Shown: one piece after another, positions 15,923 through 23,901 of the stretch
Layout of the letters: the number at the start of each line of letters is the position of its first letter
Numbering within the stretch: position 1 is the stretch's first letter
Assembly: GCA_947631045.1 (NCBI GenBank)
Contig: CANRJV010000008.1
Coordinates: 1 to 41,418, forward strand
Direction: 5' to 3'
From: an uncultured Bacilli bacterium
Lineage (GTDB): Bacteria; Bacillota_I; Bacilli_A; RF39; UBA660
DNA length: 41,418 nt
Program-made: the position numbers and the translations under genes
Notes under the pieces: generated by a model
Told to the model about the DNA's origin: nothing
Seen by the model: only the letters and a program-made list of their open reading frames with translations
Database searches by the model: none

Positions 15923-16777
15923 ATGGAAAGATATAAAGAAATTGAAAGAAGCATTATTAAAAAGTTTCGAAAAGATATCTGGCATAATTTTACCAAAGCC
16001 ATTAATGATTATGATTTAATTAAAGAAAATGATAAAATTATGGTTTGTATCAGTGGTGGTAAAGATTCTTTTTTGTTAGCTAAATGTATTCAAGAATTAC
16101 AAAGACATGGCAAAATAAAATTTGAAGCCCATTATGTTTCTATGAATCCTGGTTATAATGAAATTAATAAAAATAAAATTATCGAAAATGCTAAAATTCT
16201 AGATATTCCCTTAGAAATGTTTGAAAGTGATATTTTTGAAGTGGCCCGGAAACTTAATTATGATAATCCTTGTTATATGTGTGCCAGAATGAGGAGGGGA
16301 CACTTATATAGTAAAGCCCAAGAATTAGGTTGTAATAAAATTGCTTTAGGACATCATTTTGATGATGTTATTGAAACGACGCTTTTATCATTATTTTATG
16401 GAGCTGAGATTAAAACAATGATGCCCAAACTTCATAGTGATAACTTTGCTAATTTAGAACTTATCAGGCCTCTTTATTTAGTTAAAGAAAGCGCCATTAA
16501 AGCTTGGCGGGATTTTAATAATTTAGAATTTATTAATTGTGCTTGTCCTTTAACGGATAATTGTGTCATCAATACTGATAATGATGAAGAAATTGGAAGA
16601 AGACAAGCCATGAAAAATTTAATATATAAATTAAGAGGTGAAAGAAAAAATATTGATAATAATATTTTTACGGCTTTAAATAATATTAATATGAATTGTA
16701 TTTTAGGTTATAAAAAAGATGGTAATTATACTTCCTTTTTAGATGAGTATGAAGATACTTTTAAAAAGAATAATTAA
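15923..16777 (+). CDS. ttcA: tRNA 2-thiocytidine biosynthesis protein TtcA
   Basis: A 284-residue PP-loop ATPase that would thiolate cytidine 32 of certain tRNAs. The ATP-binding PP-loop is ISGGKDSFLL (about residues 44-53). CYMCARMRRG holds two cysteines and NCACPL the third, the set that binds the [4Fe-4S] cluster in TtcA. ALGHHFDDVIETTLL is the adenylation motif of the family. Length fits TtcA rather than TilS. GTG 15914 is in frame, but AGGAAGTG (15909-15916) places the start at ATG 15923. The enzyme needs iron-sulfur clusters and a sulfur donor, and the suf genes begin 1.5 kb downstream. Confidence 0.85.
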   Translation: MERYKEIERSIIKKFRKDIWHNFTKAINDYDLIKENDKIMVCISGGKDSFLLAKCIQELQRHGKIKFEAHYVSMNPGYNEINKNKIIENAKILDIPLEMFESDIFEVARKLNYDNPCYMCARMRRGHLYSKAQELGCNKIALGHHFDDVIETTLLSLFYGAEIKTMMPKLHSDNFANLELIRPLYLVKESAIKAWRDFNNLEFINCACPLTDNCVINTDNDEEIGRRQAMKNLIYKLRGERKNIDNNIFTALNNINMNCILGYKKDGNYTSFLDEYEDTFKKNN

Positions 16778-16799
16778 AAAGTATAAAGGAAAAGTAGTA

Positions 16800-16830
16800 T
16801 TTGCGGTTTCAAATTGAAATCGCAAATTTT
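16800..16830 (+). terminator. Terminator of ttcA, CAAATTG-centred palindrome
   Basis: TTTGCGGTTTCAA (16800-16812) with TTGAAATCGCAAA (16814-16826), one G-T pair, then TTTT. The centre CAAATTG equals that of three palindromes in and before the next gene. Confidence 0.7.
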
Positions 16831-16867
16831 AAAATGATAAAAAATTGTTAAAATTTACTAAAAAGTC

Positions 16868-16896
16868 TTGTCAAAACAATAGTTCGGTGATATAGT
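16868..16896 (+). promoter_or_regulatory. Promoter of the ORF6N gene
   Basis: TTGTCA (16868-16873), spacer 17, TATAGT (16891-16896). Start expected near 16903, giving a leader of about 110 bases that contains the palindrome at 16960-16984. Confidence 0.7.
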
Positions 16897-16959
16897 TATC
16901 ATACAGCAAGGTAGTAAAGCTTTATATAGATAGAATAAAAAGAGGAATAAAAATAGTTT

Positions 16960-16984
16960 CTAAGGTTCCAAATTGGAACCTTAG
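16960..16984. repeat. Palindrome A in the leader of the ORF6N gene
   Basis: Arms CTAAGGTTCCAA (16960-16971) and TTGGAACCTTAG (16973-16984) around a single A. It would form a hairpin in the transcript or a two-fold binding site in DNA. It matches palindrome C inside the coding sequence over AGGTTCCAAATTGGAACCT. Confidence 0.85.
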
Positions 16985-17014
16985 AGAAAAAATAAAAGGA
17001 AGGGTTTTGGTAAT

Positions 17015-18283
17015 ATGAATAATGAAATTGAAAAAATTGTAAAAGAAAATTTAGTTTATGAGGTAAGAGGAAAAAGGGTAATGCTAGATAGTGATCTAGC
17101 CAAATTATATCAATGTAATAATGGTACAAAAGAATTGAACCAATTGGTAAGAAGACATATTGAAAAGTTTTCTAGTGACATGTATTTTCAGTTAGAAAAA
17201 GAGGAGTATTTAGAACTTCTAAGGTCACAAATTGTGACCTTAAAGGTTTCAAAAGGGCAACATGTTAAATACTTGCCATACGTGTTTTCTCGGGAAGGAA
17301 TCGAGATTTTAAATAATTTAATAAGGAATGAAAACAAGGAAAAAATTTATAAAAAAATATTAAATGATTTTCAAGATGCTGAAAATTTTGATTTAGTAGA
17401 AGTGCGCGCAAACCCGCATAAAATCGGGGATTTAATCTATGAAGTAAGAGGAAGGCAAGTGATGTTAGATAGTGATTTAGCTAAACTATATCAATGTAAA
17501 AATGGCACCAAAGATATTAATAAAGCTGTTAAAAGAAACATCGAAAGATTTCCAGAAAACTTTGTTTTTAAATTAACAAATGATGAAAATTTGAGGTTCC
17601 AAATTGGAACCTCAAATGAGAATAATGTTGGAGGTCGAAGATATTGTTCGTATGCTTTTACCGAACAGGGTGTAGCAATGTTAAGTGGAGTTTTAAAAAC
17701 TGAAGTGGCTGTAAAAGTAAGTATTGCGATAATGAATGCTTTTGTTTTAATGCGAAAATATATTTCTAGTAATTTAATGGAACAGCAATTGATAAATAAT
17801 CAAGTTATGAGAAATACAGAAGATATAAAGAAGTTACAAGAATCATTTAATAAGTTTGAAGAGAAAAAAGAGAATGTAAATGAGATATATTTTTACGGGA
17901 GAATATATGACGCTTATTCAAAGATAGTAGATATTTTAAAAGAAGGCAAAGAAGAAATAATAATTATAGATAGATATGCTGATAAAAGCATCTTAGATAT
18001 GATAAGAGATATAGATGTTAAAGTGACATTGATAGTAAAGAGAAATGGTTTGTTAAAAGAGATAGATATTGAAAAGTATAATAAACAATATCATAACTTA
18101 AAAATAAAATATGATGATACCTATCATGATCGTTATATAATAATTGATAGAAAGAAAGTCTATCATTTAGGATCATCCCTAAATCAAGCGGGAAGTAGAA
18201 CATTTAGTATTAATATTTTAGAGGAAGAAGAAGTAAAAGAAGCAATTTTTCATAAAGTAAAAAGAGATTTAACAAACAATTAA
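17015..18283 (+). CDS. Double ORF6N-domain protein with PLD-like C-terminal domain
   Basis: A 422-residue phage-type regulator. Residues about 9-105 and 139-240 are two copies of the ORF6N (KilA-N-like) domain. Each copy opens YEVRG(K/R)-VMLDSDLAKLYQC and ends in a YxPY-F or YCSYAFTEQGVAML segment. ORF6N domains occur in phage antirepressors and bind DNA. After a short coiled region (residues about 255-290) comes a third domain with YHDRYIIIDRKKVYHLGSSL, the histidine-containing half motif of phospholipase D-like folds, a known companion of ORF6N. Lys of the HxK motif is replaced by Arg (HDR), so catalysis is doubtful. Both N-terminal copies contain a DNA palindrome in the codons for L-R-(S/F)-Q-I. 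Its own promoter and lack of phage neighbours suggest a solitary acquired gene. Confidence 0.8.
   Translation: MNNEIEKIVKENLVYEVRGKRVMLDSDLAKLYQCNNGTKELNQLVRRHIEKFSSDMYFQLEKEEYLELLRSQIVTLKVSKGQHVKYLPYVFSREGIEILNNLIRNENKEKIYKKILNDFQDAENFDLVEVRANPHKIGDLIYEVRGRQVMLDSDLAKLYQCKNGTKDINKAVKRNIERFPENFVFKLTNDENLRFQIGTSNENNVGGRRYCSYAFTEQGVAMLSGVLKTEVAVKVSIAIMNAFVLMRKYISSNLMEQQLINNQVMRNTEDIKKLQESFNKFEEKKENVNEIYFYGRIYDAYSKIVDILKEGKEEIIIIDRYADKSILDMIRDIDVKVTLIVKRNGLLKEIDIEKYNKQYHNLKIKYDDTYHDRYIIIDRKKVYHLGSSLNQAGSRTFSINILEEEEVKEAIFHKVKRDLTNN
17221..17239. repeat. Palindrome B within ORF6N copy 1
   Basis: Arms AGGTCACAA (17221-17229) and TTGTGACCT (17231-17239) around a single A, encoding RSQIVT. Same centre CAAATTG as the other copies. 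Confidence 0.85.
17589..17617. repeat. Palindrome C within ORF6N copy 2
   Basis: Perfect 14-base arms (17589-17602 and 17604-17617, left arm ATTTGAGGTTCCAA) around a single A, inside coding sequence for LRFQIGTSN. Its core equals palindrome A of the leader. Confidence 0.9.
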
Positions 18284-18287
18284 TTTA

Positions 18288-18296
18288 TGTTATAAT
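18288..18296 (+). promoter_or_regulatory. Extended -10 promoter of the suf operon
   Basis: TGT followed by TATAAT (18291-18296), just after the ORF6N stop codon. The -35 is weak. Confidence 0.6.
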
Positions 18297-18316
18297 CTAT
18301 TTTGTAGGTGATTTTT

Positions 18317-19066
18317 ATGTTAGAAATGACTAATGTAAATTTATTTATAAATGAAAAGAAATTATTAGAAAATATAAATTTAAAAATAAATGAGGGAGAA
18401 ATCCATGTTTTAATGGGCAAAAATGGAGTTGGTAAAAGTAGTATAGCTTCGAGCATTATGGGTAATCCTAATTATAAAGTAGAAGGATCAATAAAATATA
18501 ATGGTCAAGAAATAACTAATTTAAATATTTATGAAAGAGCTAAATTAGGAATATATTTACTTAATCAAACCCCAATGCAAATTGAAGGAGTTACTAATGC
18601 CGAAATGCTTAGAATTGCTTTAAGTGAAAAAACTGGGGAGGCCATCAATATTTTAAAATTTAATAAAGAGTTAGAAAATATTTGTACTTCTTTAGAGTTA
18701 GATAAAAGTTTTATTCATCGGGAAATAAATGTTGGGGCATCTGGTGGCGAAAGAAAAAAAGTGGAATTATTACATATGTGGATGTTAAAGCCAACTTTCA
18801 TTATCTTAGATGAAATTGATTCTGGTCTTGATGTTGATGCTTTAAAAATTGTGGCTAATTCTTTAAAAGAATATCATGAGAAATATCATCCAGCTATCCT
18901 TATTATTACTCACTCTGATACTTTGATTAATACTTTTGATGATTATTTTGTCCATGTGCTAAATGAGCATAAAATAGTTAGAAATGGTTCAAAAGAATTA
19001 GCTAAAGAGGTTTTAACTAAAGGTTTTAAGACTGCATCTGATACATTTGTTATAAGTGAGAATTAA
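18317..19066 (+). CDS. sufC: Fe-S cluster assembly ATPase SufC
   Basis: A 249-residue ABC-type ATPase that drives the SUF scaffold in iron-sulfur cluster assembly. Walker A is GKNGVGKSS, the signature is SGGERKK, Walker B is FIILDEIDSGLD and the switch histidine is in ITHSD. SGGERKK-(V/N)E and DEIDSGLD are the SufC forms rather than those of transport ATPases. A start at ATG 18317 follows AGGTG (18306-18310). First gene of sufC-D-S-U, four bases ahead of the next start. Confidence 0.95.
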   Translation: MLEMTNVNLFINEKKLLENINLKINEGEIHVLMGKNGVGKSSIASSIMGNPNYKVEGSIKYNGQEITNLNIYERAKLGIYLLNQTPMQIEGVTNAEMLRIALSEKTGEAINILKFNKELENICTSLELDKSFIHREINVGASGGERKKVELLHMWMLKPTFIILDEIDSGLDVDALKIVANSLKEYHEKYHPAILIITHSDTLINTFDDYFVHVLNEHKIVRNGSKELAKEVLTKGFKTASDTFVISEN

Positions 19067-19070
19067 AATT

Positions 19071-19727
19071 ATGAATAAATTATTAGTAAGTGATATTATA
19101 AATTTAAAAGATGGTATTTATAATCTTTGTTCAAAAGATGGTAATTTAGAAATAATTATAAAAGGTAACGTAACAATTTATTTATATGATGAAGAAATAA
19201 ATAATATTAGTTTAAAATTAGAAGAAGAAAGTAATTTATTTGTTTATGACTATCGATGCAATTGTCATGATTGTCATGTTACAATAGAGCAAAGTCATAA
19301 TTCTAAAGTTCATTATAATTGTAGTTTGCAAAATTATGGTAATAGTAATTATAGGATTGATAATAATATTACAGGTGATAATAATGAATCTTATTTAAGT
19401 ATTCGTAATATTAGTCATAAAGATAGTAGTAAAATTACCATAAATGTTAAAATAGATGAAAAGACCAAAAATAATATCGCGTTAGAAGATTTAAAAGGAA
19501 TTTTTGATGGTGGTTCAGTAATGATTGAACCCAATATAATTGCTTTAAGTAATGAAGTAGTAGCTAATCATTTAACCACAATTGGGGGAGTTGATAAAAC
19601 AAATCTTTATTACTTAATGAGTAAAGGGATAAAAGAAATTGATGCCAAAAAAATATTATTAAAAGGTTTTATTTATAGTAATATGGATGAATTAATAAAA
19701 AATATGGGAGGTGATAAAAATGCATAG
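19071..19727 (+). CDS. Short SufB/SufD-like scaffold protein
   Basis: A 218-residue protein between sufC and sufS, the place of sufD. The C-terminal part looks like the SufBD core: GDNNESYLSIRNISHKDSSK, then FDGGSVMIEPNIIALSNEV, and HLTTIGGVDKTNLYYLMSKG, which parallels the A-H-(G/S)-A-T-x-G-(Q/R)-(L/I)-D segment and following helix of SufB/SufD. Full-length SufD and SufB are about 400-470 residues, so it is half-size and lacks most of the N-terminal helical region. Cysteines YRCNCHDCH are unusual and could bind metal. It may act as a reduced SufD with a SufB encoded elsewhere or as the only SufBD-type scaffold. Confidence 0.7.
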   Translation: MNKLLVSDIINLKDGIYNLCSKDGNLEIIIKGNVTIYLYDEEINNISLKLEEESNLFVYDYRCNCHDCHVTIEQSHNSKVHYNCSLQNYGNSNYRIDNNITGDNNESYLSIRNISHKDSSKITINVKIDEKTKNNIALEDLKGIFDGGSVMIEPNIIALSNEVVANHLTTIGGVDKTNLYYLMSKGIKEIDAKKILLKGFIYSNMDELIKNMGGDKNA

Positions 19728-20916
19728 AGAAGACTTTCCAATGTTAAAGCAAGATATAATTTATTTAGATAATGGGGCGACAAGTTTAAAGCCGCAATGC
19801 GTTATTGATAAAGTAGTTGATTATTATGAAAATTATAGCGCTAATGCCCATCGGGGAGATTATGATATATCTTATAAAGTTGATTTAGAATATGAAAATA
19901 CTCGAGATTTAGTAAAAGATTTTATTGGAGCTAAAAGAAAAGAAGAAATAGTTTTTACGAGTGGAACAACTGATAGCATGAATTTAATCGTTAATGGCTT
20001 TTTTAGTGGCCTATTAGAAGCTGGGGATGAAATCATTTTAACAAAAACTGAACATGCTTCCAATATCATGCCTTGGTTTAGAGTAGCAGGTGAAACCGGA
20101 GCCGTAATTAAATATATTCCTTTTGATGATAATAATTTTGTCACTTTAGACAATTTAAAAAAGGTGGTAACTCCGAAAACAAAAGTCATTAGTTTAGCAG
20201 AGATTACTAATGTTATTGGAGACATAAGACCCATTAAAGAAATTACTAAATTTGCGCATGAAAGAGATATTTTTGTTGTTGTTGATGGCGCTCAAAGTGT
20301 TCCTCATAAGAAAACTAATGTCAGTGATAGTGACATTGACTTTTTAGCATTTTCCGCTCATAAAATGTTAGGACCTACCGGAGTCGGCGTTTTATATGCC
20401 AAATATGAACTTATGCAAAATATTGAGCCAATGAATCTGGGCGGGGGAATGAATGAATCATTTGATTCCCCAGATAAAATGGTTTTAAAAGATGTTCCCA
20501 CTAGATTTGAGGCGGGTACTCCTAATATTGCTGGTGTTATTGGTTTTGGGGAAGCTATTAAATATTTAAATAAAATCGGCATGGATAAGATAAGTGAATA
20601 TGAAAAAAATTTAAGGGCTTACTTAATTGAAAAATTAGTAACGATTCCGCATATTGACATTTTAAATTTAGAAGCTGATAGTGGTATTGTCGCTTTTAAT
20701 GTGGATGGTGTTTTTTCTGAAGATGTTGCCTACTATTTAAATAAATATGGTATTTGTGTAAGAGCAGGTAATCATTGTGCTAAACTTACAAAAGATATTT
20801 TAGGAGTAGCTAATTCTATTCGGGTAAGTTTATATTTTTATAATACAGAATCCGAAATTGATAATTTAGTGGAGCTTTTAAAAGATAAAGATAAAATAAT
20901 GAAAGAGATGTTTTAA
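19720..20916 (+). CDS. sufS: Cysteine desulfurase SufS
   Basis: A 398-residue pyridoxal-phosphate enzyme that takes sulfur from cysteine for cluster assembly. YLDNGATSLKP, then NAHRGDY, FTSGTTDSMN and KTEHASNIMPW, are class V desulfurase motifs of the SufS group. The PLP lysine is in FSAHKMLGPTGVGVLY, and the catalytic cysteine is Cys353 in RAGNHCAK. A start at ATG 19720 follows GGAGGTG; the in-frame GTG 19711 is part of that site. It overlaps the preceding gene by 8 bases and the sufU start by 1. Confidence 0.95.
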   Translation: MHREDFPMLKQDIIYLDNGATSLKPQCVIDKVVDYYENYSANAHRGDYDISYKVDLEYENTRDLVKDFIGAKRKEEIVFTSGTTDSMNLIVNGFFSGLLEAGDEIILTKTEHASNIMPWFRVAGETGAVIKYIPFDDNNFVTLDNLKKVVTPKTKVISLAEITNVIGDIRPIKEITKFAHERDIFVVVDGAQSVPHKKTNVSDSDIDFLAFSAHKMLGPTGVGVLYAKYELMQNIEPMNLGGGMNESFDSPDKMVLKDVPTRFEAGTPNIAGVIGFGEAIKYLNKIGMDKISEYEKNLRAYLIEKLVTIPHIDILNLEADSGIVAFNVDGVFSEDVAYYLNKYGICVRAGNHCAKLTKDILGVANSIRVSLYFYNTESEIDNLVELLKDKDKIMKEMF

Positions 20917-21344
20917 TGGATAAAGAAGTAGGAAGAGAAATAATATTAGAAAATTTTCAACATCCAATGCATAAAAAAGAAATTCATGATGAAAATTATC
21001 AAAAGGTTAATACAAGAAATCCTAATTGTATTGATAATTTAGATATTTATATTAAATTTAATAATGATACAATTGAAGATATTAGTTTTATGGGAGAAGC
21101 TTGTGCTATTTCGACAGCTTCTACTTCCATAATGATTAAGAATTTAATTGGCAAAAATATTGCTGAAGCTAAAGAATACATTAAAAATTTTTATGCAATG
21201 TGTGATGAAGAAGAATATGATGAAGATTCCTTAAATGAAGGCTTAGCTTTTCAAGATATTTATAAACAAAGCAATCGAAAAAATTGTGCCCTTCTTCCAT
21301 ATAAAGGAATTTTAAAGGCTTTAGAGGAATATGAAAACAAATAA
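20916..21344 (+). CDS. sufU: Sulfur acceptor SufU
   Basis: A 142-residue IscU-fold protein that in Firmicutes takes sulfur from SufS. The three conserved cysteines are Cys38 (NPNCIDN), Cys63 (GEACAISTASTSIM) and Cys124 (RKNCALLPY), with Asp40 as the usual fourth zinc ligand. The SufU-type insertion between Cys63 and Cys124 is present. TAATG overlap with sufS implies coupled translation. sufB normally follows sufU, but here an unknown gene follows. Confidence 0.92.
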   Translation: MDKEVGREIILENFQHPMHKKEIHDENYQKVNTRNPNCIDNLDIYIKFNNDTIEDISFMGEACAISTASTSIMIKNLIGKNIAEAKEYIKNFYAMCDEEEYDEDSLNEGLAFQDIYKQSNRKNCALLPYKGILKALEEYENK

Positions 21345-21885
21345 GTTAACTATCGTTTTAATCTTAATAATTATTGTCTTATTAGGTTATATAATTTTTG
21401 ATCATTTTGCAAAAGAAAATAATTCTCAAAAAGAGGATGAAGAAATTAAATTAATGGAAGAGATTAATTTAGATTATGCCAATATTTATTTATTAAGTGA
21501 TGGCCTTGCTTATTTAGAACCTTATAATAAAGAGAAAATTTCGAGTTTATCCGTTGATAAAAATTTAAAAGATCGGCTTAATACTTTGTATGAACGTTCC
21601 TTTTATTATGATATATATCTTAATGATTATAAGCTTCGAGCTTTTAGAATAAAATTAGATGATAAAATAAAAAGTATAAAAAGAATTAATTTGAGTGATG
21701 TTGAGTATATAATCTTTTTAAAAGACAATAATACTATCGGGTTATTTAATACGGAAGAGTATTATGATTTACTTTATACAGAGGTAACAGATAATTATCA
21801 TAATTTAAAAAATGTTTTAGATATTAAAGATAATAAAATAATTTATTTAGATGGCAGTAAAGAAGATTTTAAAATAGAAGAGTAG
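21331..21885 (+). CDS. Membrane-anchored protein of unknown function
   Basis: 184 residues: one N-terminal membrane segment (LTIVLILIIIVLLGYIIF), then an acidic and lysine-rich domain of about 150 residues expected outside the cell. No known motif is recognised. It overlaps the sufU end by 14 bases and is probably cotranscribed with it, but a role in cluster assembly is not implied by the sequence. GAGG precedes the ATG. A terminator overlaps its stop codon. Confidence 0.7.
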   Translation: MKTNKLTIVLILIIIVLLGYIIFDHFAKENNSQKEDEEIKLMEEINLDYANIYLLSDGLAYLEPYNKEKISSLSVDKNLKDRLNTLYERSFYYDIYLNDYKLRAFRIKLDDKIKSIKRINLSDVEYIIFLKDNNTIGLFNTEEYYDLLYTEVTDNYHNLKNVLDIKDNKIIYLDGSKEDFKIEE

Positions 21886-21897
21886 TAATACTCTTTT
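21878..21897 (+). terminator. Terminator of the suf operon
   Basis: AAGAGTA (21878-21884) with TACTCTT (21889-21895), loop GTAA, short T tail. The stop codon falls at the stem-loop boundary. Confidence 0.7.
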
Positions 21898-21929
21898 AAT
21901 TATGTTAAAATCTTAATTAGGAGTAGATT

Positions 21930-22193
21930 ATGCAAAGAATAACTTTTATGAAAACAAATGAAGAGGGGAAAAAAATAAAATGTGAAGTAATTGCTACTTA
22001 TCACGATGATGAGGGGAATAAAGATTTTCTTGTTTATACCGATAATACTTTTGATGAAGATAATAAATTAAAGGTATATTATTCGTTATATGAAAAAGTA
22101 GGTAAAGATATTAAATTAAAAAATATCAAAAATCTTGAAGATGAAAAAACAGGATTAGAAATAGTTAAAGAAATATTAAAAGAAATACAATAA
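21930..22193 (+). CDS. DUF1292 protein (YrzB-like)
   Basis: An 87-residue acidic protein. The pattern KCEVIATYHDDEGNKDFLVYTD, followed by a conserved Y and the C-terminal GLEIVKEIL, is that of DUF1292 proteins of Firmicutes, which are often linked with yrrK/yrzL but have no known function. AGGAG (21918-21922) precedes the ATG, and an extended -10 (TGT then TAAAAT at 21906-21911) lies before it. Confidence 0.75.
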   Translation: MQRITFMKTNEEGKKIKCEVIATYHDDEGNKDFLVYTDNTFDEDNKLKVYYSLYEKVGKDIKLKNIKNLEDEKTGLEIVKEILKEIQ

Positions 22194-22260
22194 ATACTGT
22201 ATAATTTGTGTCAAGTCTCTTGTAATCTTCTTTTTTAATGCTTAATATAAAAGGTGTTAG

Positions 22261-23820
22261 ATGGGAAGGAAAATTATGACAGAGGAAGAATATAAACAAA
22301 TAGAATTAGAACTTATTAGTTTAGCTGAAAAAAGTGAAGAAGAAATTAATAATTTAGAAGCAAGAGCAAAAGAAGCTTTAAAATTTCTTATAAAGGTTCA
22401 AAAAAACTTACAAAGTAAAAACCCAACAATAAGTAAAAAAATTGTTAAAACTGGGGAGTATATTAATCTTAATAGTCTCATAGTATTCATATTGGAATCA
22501 AAAGATTTCTATGATAATCAAATCTCAGAATTATATGAACAAATATTAAAAGCTCAAGACTTTAATTCTTTAAACGCTGTTAAAGTTACAATAGAATATT
22601 TAATTAATTCTGTTAAAGGCTTTCAAGATGAATTAGAAGAAGATTATTTAGACTTTAGAAAGGCATTAAGTCCTAAAGAAATGGTATCCTTGGAAGAAAA
22701 TCCTCGCAATTTACCATTCAATAAAAATTTAGCGAGAGTTAAATATTCAACAAGTGAAAATTTTGTAACTAAGACGGGTTTAACATTAAGAAAATTAGGT
22801 CTTAAAGTTATGCAAAATGCGTTAAAATCAGCATCAAGAAGGAATACGATAATTGAAGAATATCATCCCGAATTTTTAGAGGGAAAAACTCCTGAAGAAG
22901 TTGATAGAACTAATACTTTAGTAGAGGTAGAAAAAGTAACAGGTTTAGATGATGATGCTTATATTTTTGCTCCTAATCATTTATTTGATGAGGAAAGTAA
23001 TTCGATGTCTATCAGTCTTGATCGTCTTGCCTATTATTTAGTAGGATCCACTGATCAAATTGATCATAATCCCGTTTTAAACTTTTTATGGCTTTCAGGA
23101 ATAGCTTATGTTAATCGTCAAGATAAAGATAGTCGTAAAGATTCCGTTTGTAAAATGGAAAAATTACTTGAAAATAAGACAAGTGTTATAGAATATATTG
23201 AAGGAAGATATAATAATACGGAAAATAAATTAGTTGAAGGAATGTTTTATAGTGCTTTTGAATTATGGGAAAAGACTGGTAAAAAAGTTGTTCCGGTTTC
23301 TACTCATACGACATTGGATGCTAGTACAGTTTATGTATGCTTTGGAAAACCACTAGATTTTACCGGTATGAATAAGTATGAAGCGAGAGATTTAATTAGG
23401 GAAAAAATTGCCGAAATGCATTATGAACAAATTAGACAACATAGTATTCCTTTAACAAGAGAATATCTAGATTCAAGAAAAGATTATCATTTAGATTATA
23501 TGATAGCTAGAAGACAAGAATATTGCCATCATAAATGGTATGATGATGTTTGGGATGAAGAGTTAACTGGTTTTATTGATAAAAATGTAACTAGTCCGGA
23601 AGAAGTTAGAGCAAGTCTTGATAATGTTCGAGTAACTCCTCAAAATGCTCATATTTTGGCTCCAACTTTAGCAAGAAGAGAACAAGATAAAAAGTATGAT
23701 TTTAAACAATTTATGAAAGACACTTATGATAAAGATATAAGAGCATTGTATCCTGATAATGATATTCTTGATTTTGAATATCAAAAAGAAAAGGGAAAAA
23801 GTCGTCAAAGAACAAGATAA
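22261..23820 (+). CDS. PlsC-like acyltransferase with N-terminal helical extension
   Basis: 519 residues, soluble. The first 165 residues are charged helices. From about 235 the order of motifs follows the lysophospholipid acyltransferase fold: IFAPNHLFDEES (block I, NH present but spacing to Asp shorter than the classic HX4D), GIAYVNRQD (block II), VIEYIEGRYNN (block III, EG kept, usual TRS replaced), then KVVPVSTHT (block IV). A His/Trp-rich region (EYCHHKWYDDVWDEE) and a basic tail (KSRQRTR) follow. The acyl substrate cannot be told, and activity is uncertain given the altered block I. ATG 22276 with GGAAGGA ahead is an alternative start. Confidence 0.6.
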   Translation: MGRKIMTEEEYKQIELELISLAEKSEEEINNLEARAKEALKFLIKVQKNLQSKNPTISKKIVKTGEYINLNSLIVFILESKDFYDNQISELYEQILKAQDFNSLNAVKVTIEYLINSVKGFQDELEEDYLDFRKALSPKEMVSLEENPRNLPFNKNLARVKYSTSENFVTKTGLTLRKLGLKVMQNALKSASRRNTIIEEYHPEFLEGKTPEEVDRTNTLVEVEKVTGLDDDAYIFAPNHLFDEESNSMSISLDRLAYYLVGSTDQIDHNPVLNFLWLSGIAYVNRQDKDSRKDSVCKMEKLLENKTSVIEYIEGRYNNTENKLVEGMFYSAFELWEKTGKKVVPVSTHTTLDASTVYVCFGKPLDFTGMNKYEARDLIREKIAEMHYEQIRQHSIPLTREYLDSRKDYHLDYMIARRQEYCHHKWYDDVWDEELTGFIDKNVTSPEEVRASLDNVRVTPQNAHILAPTLARREQDKKYDFKQFMKDTYDKDIRALYPDNDILDFEYQKEKGKSRQRTR

Positions 23821-23830
23821 GAAATTTAAT

Positions 23831-23849
23831 GAGGCTAAGCCTCTTTTTT
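23831..23849 (+). terminator. Terminator of the acyltransferase-like gene
   Basis: GAGGC (23831-23835) with GCCTC (23839-23843), loop TAA, six T. Confidence 0.88.
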
Positions 23850-23850
23850 C

Positions 23851-23879
23851 TTGTATTTAATTCGCCAAAATGTTACAAT
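23851..23879 (+). promoter_or_regulatory. Promoter of the hybrid kinase gene
   Basis: TTGTAT (23851-23856), spacer 17, TACAAT (23874-23879) with an extended -10 (TGT before it). Confidence 0.65.
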
Positions 23880-23901
23880 ATTTTTAGAATAGAGGGTATT
23901 T

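Noticed and set aside
19872-20234. Minus-strand open frame inside sufS
   Set aside because: Shadow of a conserved enzyme gene, with no ribosome site.
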